Positions 62,480 to 64,000 of a DNA stretch of 64,000 nucleotides are shown here, piece after piece. Positions within the stretch are counted from its first letter, which is position 1; each line of letters begins with the position of its first letter. The position numbers and the translations under genes are program-made. This stretch comes from Thermococcus sp. Bubb.Bath (GTDB taxonomy: Archaea; Methanobacteriota_B; Thermococci; Thermococcales; Thermococcaceae), in the NCBI RefSeq assembly GCF_012027595.1, contig NZ_SNUR01000001.1, positions 744,001-808,000 on the forward strand. The letters are read 5' to 3'. The notes under the pieces are model-generated. The model was not told the origin of the DNA, made no database searches, and saw nothing but the letters and a program-made list of their open reading frames with translations.

Positions 62480-63046
62480 ATGGAGAGAAAAGTAGCTACC
62501 ATTGCGCTCGCGTTTTTCATCGCCGTGGCCTTCGTGGGGGTGTTTATGGGGAACATCCTTGAGAGGGCTAGTCCCGCCCCTCCCCGGCTTGAGAACATCA
62601 CGTTCGTCAGCGGCCTCTCAAAGGAGCCGGAGGTAAACGGGACGTACTATGTGGAGGGCCCCATACTGAGTGACTGTGCAGTTGCTTTCACGTATCAGAC
62701 CAACGAACTCGGCCAGGTGGATGTCTACGAACTGGACTCAAAGGCGTACCAGTACCTCACCAGAAAAAACGTCCCACCAAACTGCAGTGGGGGCATGGAA
62801 ACCGGAACCCTGAAGCTCCAATTCAACCAGAAAATGGAGATGCTCTCCGTGTCGATATGGATTGGAACAACCTCGGAGGACAAGGGGGACGTCTACTTCA
62901 AGCTCCTGGGGACATGGCAGTTCACAAACAACGCCTCCATGGTATTCATCCAGCCCTCCCCCGAGAAGGACTACAAGCTGATTTCCCTCACAGAGCTAGA
63001 AAAAATGGCAAACCACACAGGAATCTTTCGGATTCACAGACCATAA
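62480..63046 (+). CDS. Membrane-anchored extracytoplasmic protein, unknown (188 aa)
   Basis: 188 aa. A basic MERK start and a hydrophobic segment (IALAFFIAVAFVGVFMG) form an uncleaved anchor or signal; the rest is outside, with several Asn-x-Ser/Thr sites and one Cys pair. No family recognised. GGTGGTGAG precedes the ATG, with a TATA-like AAGTATATTTAATCC near 62435-62450. Single gene. Confidence 0.75.
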   Translation: MERKVATIALAFFIAVAFVGVFMGNILERASPAPPRLENITFVSGLSKEPEVNGTYYVEGPILSDCAVAFTYQTNELGQVDVYELDSKAYQYLTRKNVPPNCSGGMETGTLKLQFNQKMEMLSVSIWIGTTSEDKGDVYFKLLGTWQFTNNASMVFIQPSPEKDYKLISLTELEKMANHTGIFRIHRP

Positions 63047-63048
63047 CC

Positions 63049-63057
63049 CTTAAAAAC
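63049..63057 (+). promoter_or_regulatory. TATA element of the L15e gene
   Basis: CTTAAAAAC centred near 63053; transcription is expected near 63079, exactly at the structured leader. Confidence 0.6.
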
Positions 63058-63078
63058 TGACCCCCGAACCCGATGCGA

Positions 63079-63142
63079 GTGGCGGGGCAGACCCGCGGGA
63101 TGTTCCCGGAAGGGAGAACCACAAACGAGGAAGGTGAGCAGG
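63079..63142 (+). ncRNA. Structured 5' leader of the L15e mRNA
   Basis: The leader can fold as a three-way junction. GTG(G) at 63079-63082 pairs with (C)CAC at 63119-63122. GCGGG (63082-63086) pairs with CCCGC (63092-63096) over a 5-nt loop. GTTCCC (63102-63107) pairs with GGGAGAAC (63112-63119) with one bulged A and a GGAA loop. The ribosome-binding site GGTGAGC follows at 63133. Ribosomal protein leaders often give feedback control; the true ligand is unknown. Confidence 0.4.
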
Positions 63143-63727
63143 ATGAGCATGTACAAGTACATTAGAGAAGCCTGGAAAAGCCCAAAGAAGAGCTACGTTG
63201 GCGAACTTATAAAGAGGAGACTGGTCCAGTGGAGAAGGGACCCGGTTGTAGTGCGCGCTGAGAGGCCGACGAGGCTCGATCGCGCCCGCTCACTCGGCTA
63301 CCAGGCCAAGCAGGGCTACGTCATAGCCCGCGTCCGCGTTAGGAAGGGCGGAAGAAAGAGGCCCAGGTGGAAAGGCGGAAGAAAGCCGAGCAAGATGGGT
63401 CAGGTCAAGTACTCCCCGAAGAAGAGCCTCCAGTGGATAGCCGAGGAGAAGGCGGCCAGGAAGTACCCGAACCTCGAGGTTCTCAACTCCTACTGGGTCG
63501 GCGAGGACGGTATGTACAAGTGGTTTGAGGTCATTCTCGTTGACCCGCACCACCCGGCCATAAAGAACGACCCGAAGATAGCCTGGATAGCCGGAAAGGC
63601 CCACAAGGGTAGGGTCTTCCGTGGACTGACCAGCGCTGGAAAGAGGAGCAGGGGACTGCTCAACAAGGGTAAGGGTGCCGAGAAGGTCAGGCCCAGCATA
63701 AGGGCCAACAATGGGAAAACCAAGTGA
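63143..63727 (+). CDS. rpl15e: Large-subunit ribosomal protein L15e
   Basis: 194 aa archaeal/eukaryotic ribosomal protein eL15. [19 protein letters not shown] at the start, [19 protein letters not shown], then [18 protein letters not shown] and [13 protein letters not shown] are diagnostic and highly basic. ATG 63143 follows GGTGAGC; ATG 63149 and GTG 63134 are less likely. Confidence 0.97.
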   Translation: MSMYKYIREAWKSPKKSYVGELIKRRLVQWRRDPVVVRAERPTRLDRARSLGYQAKQGYVIARVRVRKGGRKRPRWKGGRKPSKMGQVKYSPKKSLQWIAEEKAARKYPNLEVLNSYWVGEDGMYKWFEVILVDPHHPAIKNDPKIAWIAGKAHKGRVFRGLTSAGKRSRGLLNKGKGAEKVRPSIRANNGKTK

Positions 63728-63756
63728 ATTCCCTTCCTTTTCAATTCTCCGCTTTT

Positions 63757-64000
63757 CTATCCAAGATTAACAGCCATCACAAGGAGGAGCAGCATCAGTA
63801 TTATTACCAGAATATCGTTTCTCCCGAGCTTCATTTTAGATATTTGGGTAGGTCTCGTATCTAAGGAGAATCCCCTGCTCTGAAGGGCTATTGATAGCCT
63901 CTGCGAACGCACCAGCCCCCAAACGAACAAGGGCACTACCAGTGTCCGTGAGTTCCAGAGTCGGGTTACGAAGTTGCCTCTATCAAGGCTTGCCCCCCTC
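63757..64000 (-). CDS. EcfT/CbiQ-like transmembrane transport protein (C-terminus; runs off window)
   Basis: About 80 C-terminal residues lie on the minus strand, ending at TAG 63757. The frame contains the energy-coupling-factor transporter region: RLSIALQSRGFSLDTRPT with the SRG motif that docks the ATPase subunits, then a hydrophobic segment (ILVIILMLLLLVMAV). It is probably the membrane coupling subunit of a vitamin or metal uptake transporter. The rest lies to the right. Confidence 0.8.
   Translation of the reverse strand, partial: RGASLDRGNFVTRLWNSRTLVVPLFVWGLVRSQRLSIALQSRGFSLDTRPTQISKMKLGRNDILVIILMLLLLVMAVNLG

Overview
The window is chromosomal DNA from a hyperthermophilic archaeon, almost certainly a Thermococcus or close relative. 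It has HerA beside Mre11, Lhr, Alba, TIP49, the RNase P subunit Rpp21, archaeal L15e, type 2 TrpB, archaellum ArlI/ArlJ and a long archaeal FKBP. Genes are tightly packed. They carry GGTG/GGAGG ribosome-binding sites, TATA elements about 26 nt before the inferred transcript starts, and many ATGA or GTG overlaps. No plasmid, virus, integrase, tRNA or CRISPR array was seen; the only stable RNA gene is 5S rRNA.

Layout. 1-15.3 kb: herA-mre11 (rest of the repair operon lies to the left), a dihydropteroate-synthase-like gene, trpB2 with an unusual leader, tatD, a ferritin-like/DUF835 fusion, an MBL hydrolase with UPF0248, an M20 peptidase, Lhr helicase and two archaeal ATPases. 15.5-20 kb: two MFS transporters, an iron alcohol dehydrogenase and a tiny acidic protein. 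20-24 kb: a four-gene overlapping operon (ThrC-like PLP enzyme, DUF1611, QueC-like PP-loop protein, GNAT) behind a leader with a 5'-terminal hairpin; its function is unknown. 24-29 kb: mtnA, THEP1 NTPase, CBS protein, a membrane HTH regulator, Alba and purB. 29.08-31.30 kb: an AT-rich island bounded by 20-bp inverted repeats, holding a putative PD-(D/E)XK nuclease and a partner gene. 31.4-36 kb: pyruvate kinase, a wrecked type IIG restriction-modification gene, cysS and FKBP.

36-47.5 kb: an unknown conserved protein, a CPBP protease, TIP49, a zinc-ribbon membrane protein pair, pcm, and the tail of an archaellum operon (intact arlJ, 5'-truncated arlI), then a HEAT-repeat gene, rpp21, an unknown 509-aa protein and 5S rRNA. 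47.6-56.4 kb: a coiled-coil protein, a cyclase, S-adenosylhomocysteine hydrolase, and a five-gene MoxR/DUF58 membrane operon whose moxR has an in-frame amber codon. 56.5-64 kb: trmO with a probable C-terminal frameshift, a HAD phosphatase, a second zinc-ribbon pair in an operon with a coiled-coil protein and an SPFH/zinc-ribbon protein, a PrsW protease, L15e with a structured leader, and the end of an EcfT-like transporter gene.

The best candidates for undescribed biology are the 20-24 kb operon with its hairpin leader, the inverted-repeat island, and the paralogous zinc-ribbon/SPFH membrane cassettes. Several genes are visibly decaying (arlI, moxR, trmO, the restriction-modification remnant, a small ORF at 49.2 kb). 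This suggests loss of motility and of one defence system, although sequencing error remains possible for the single-base lesions.
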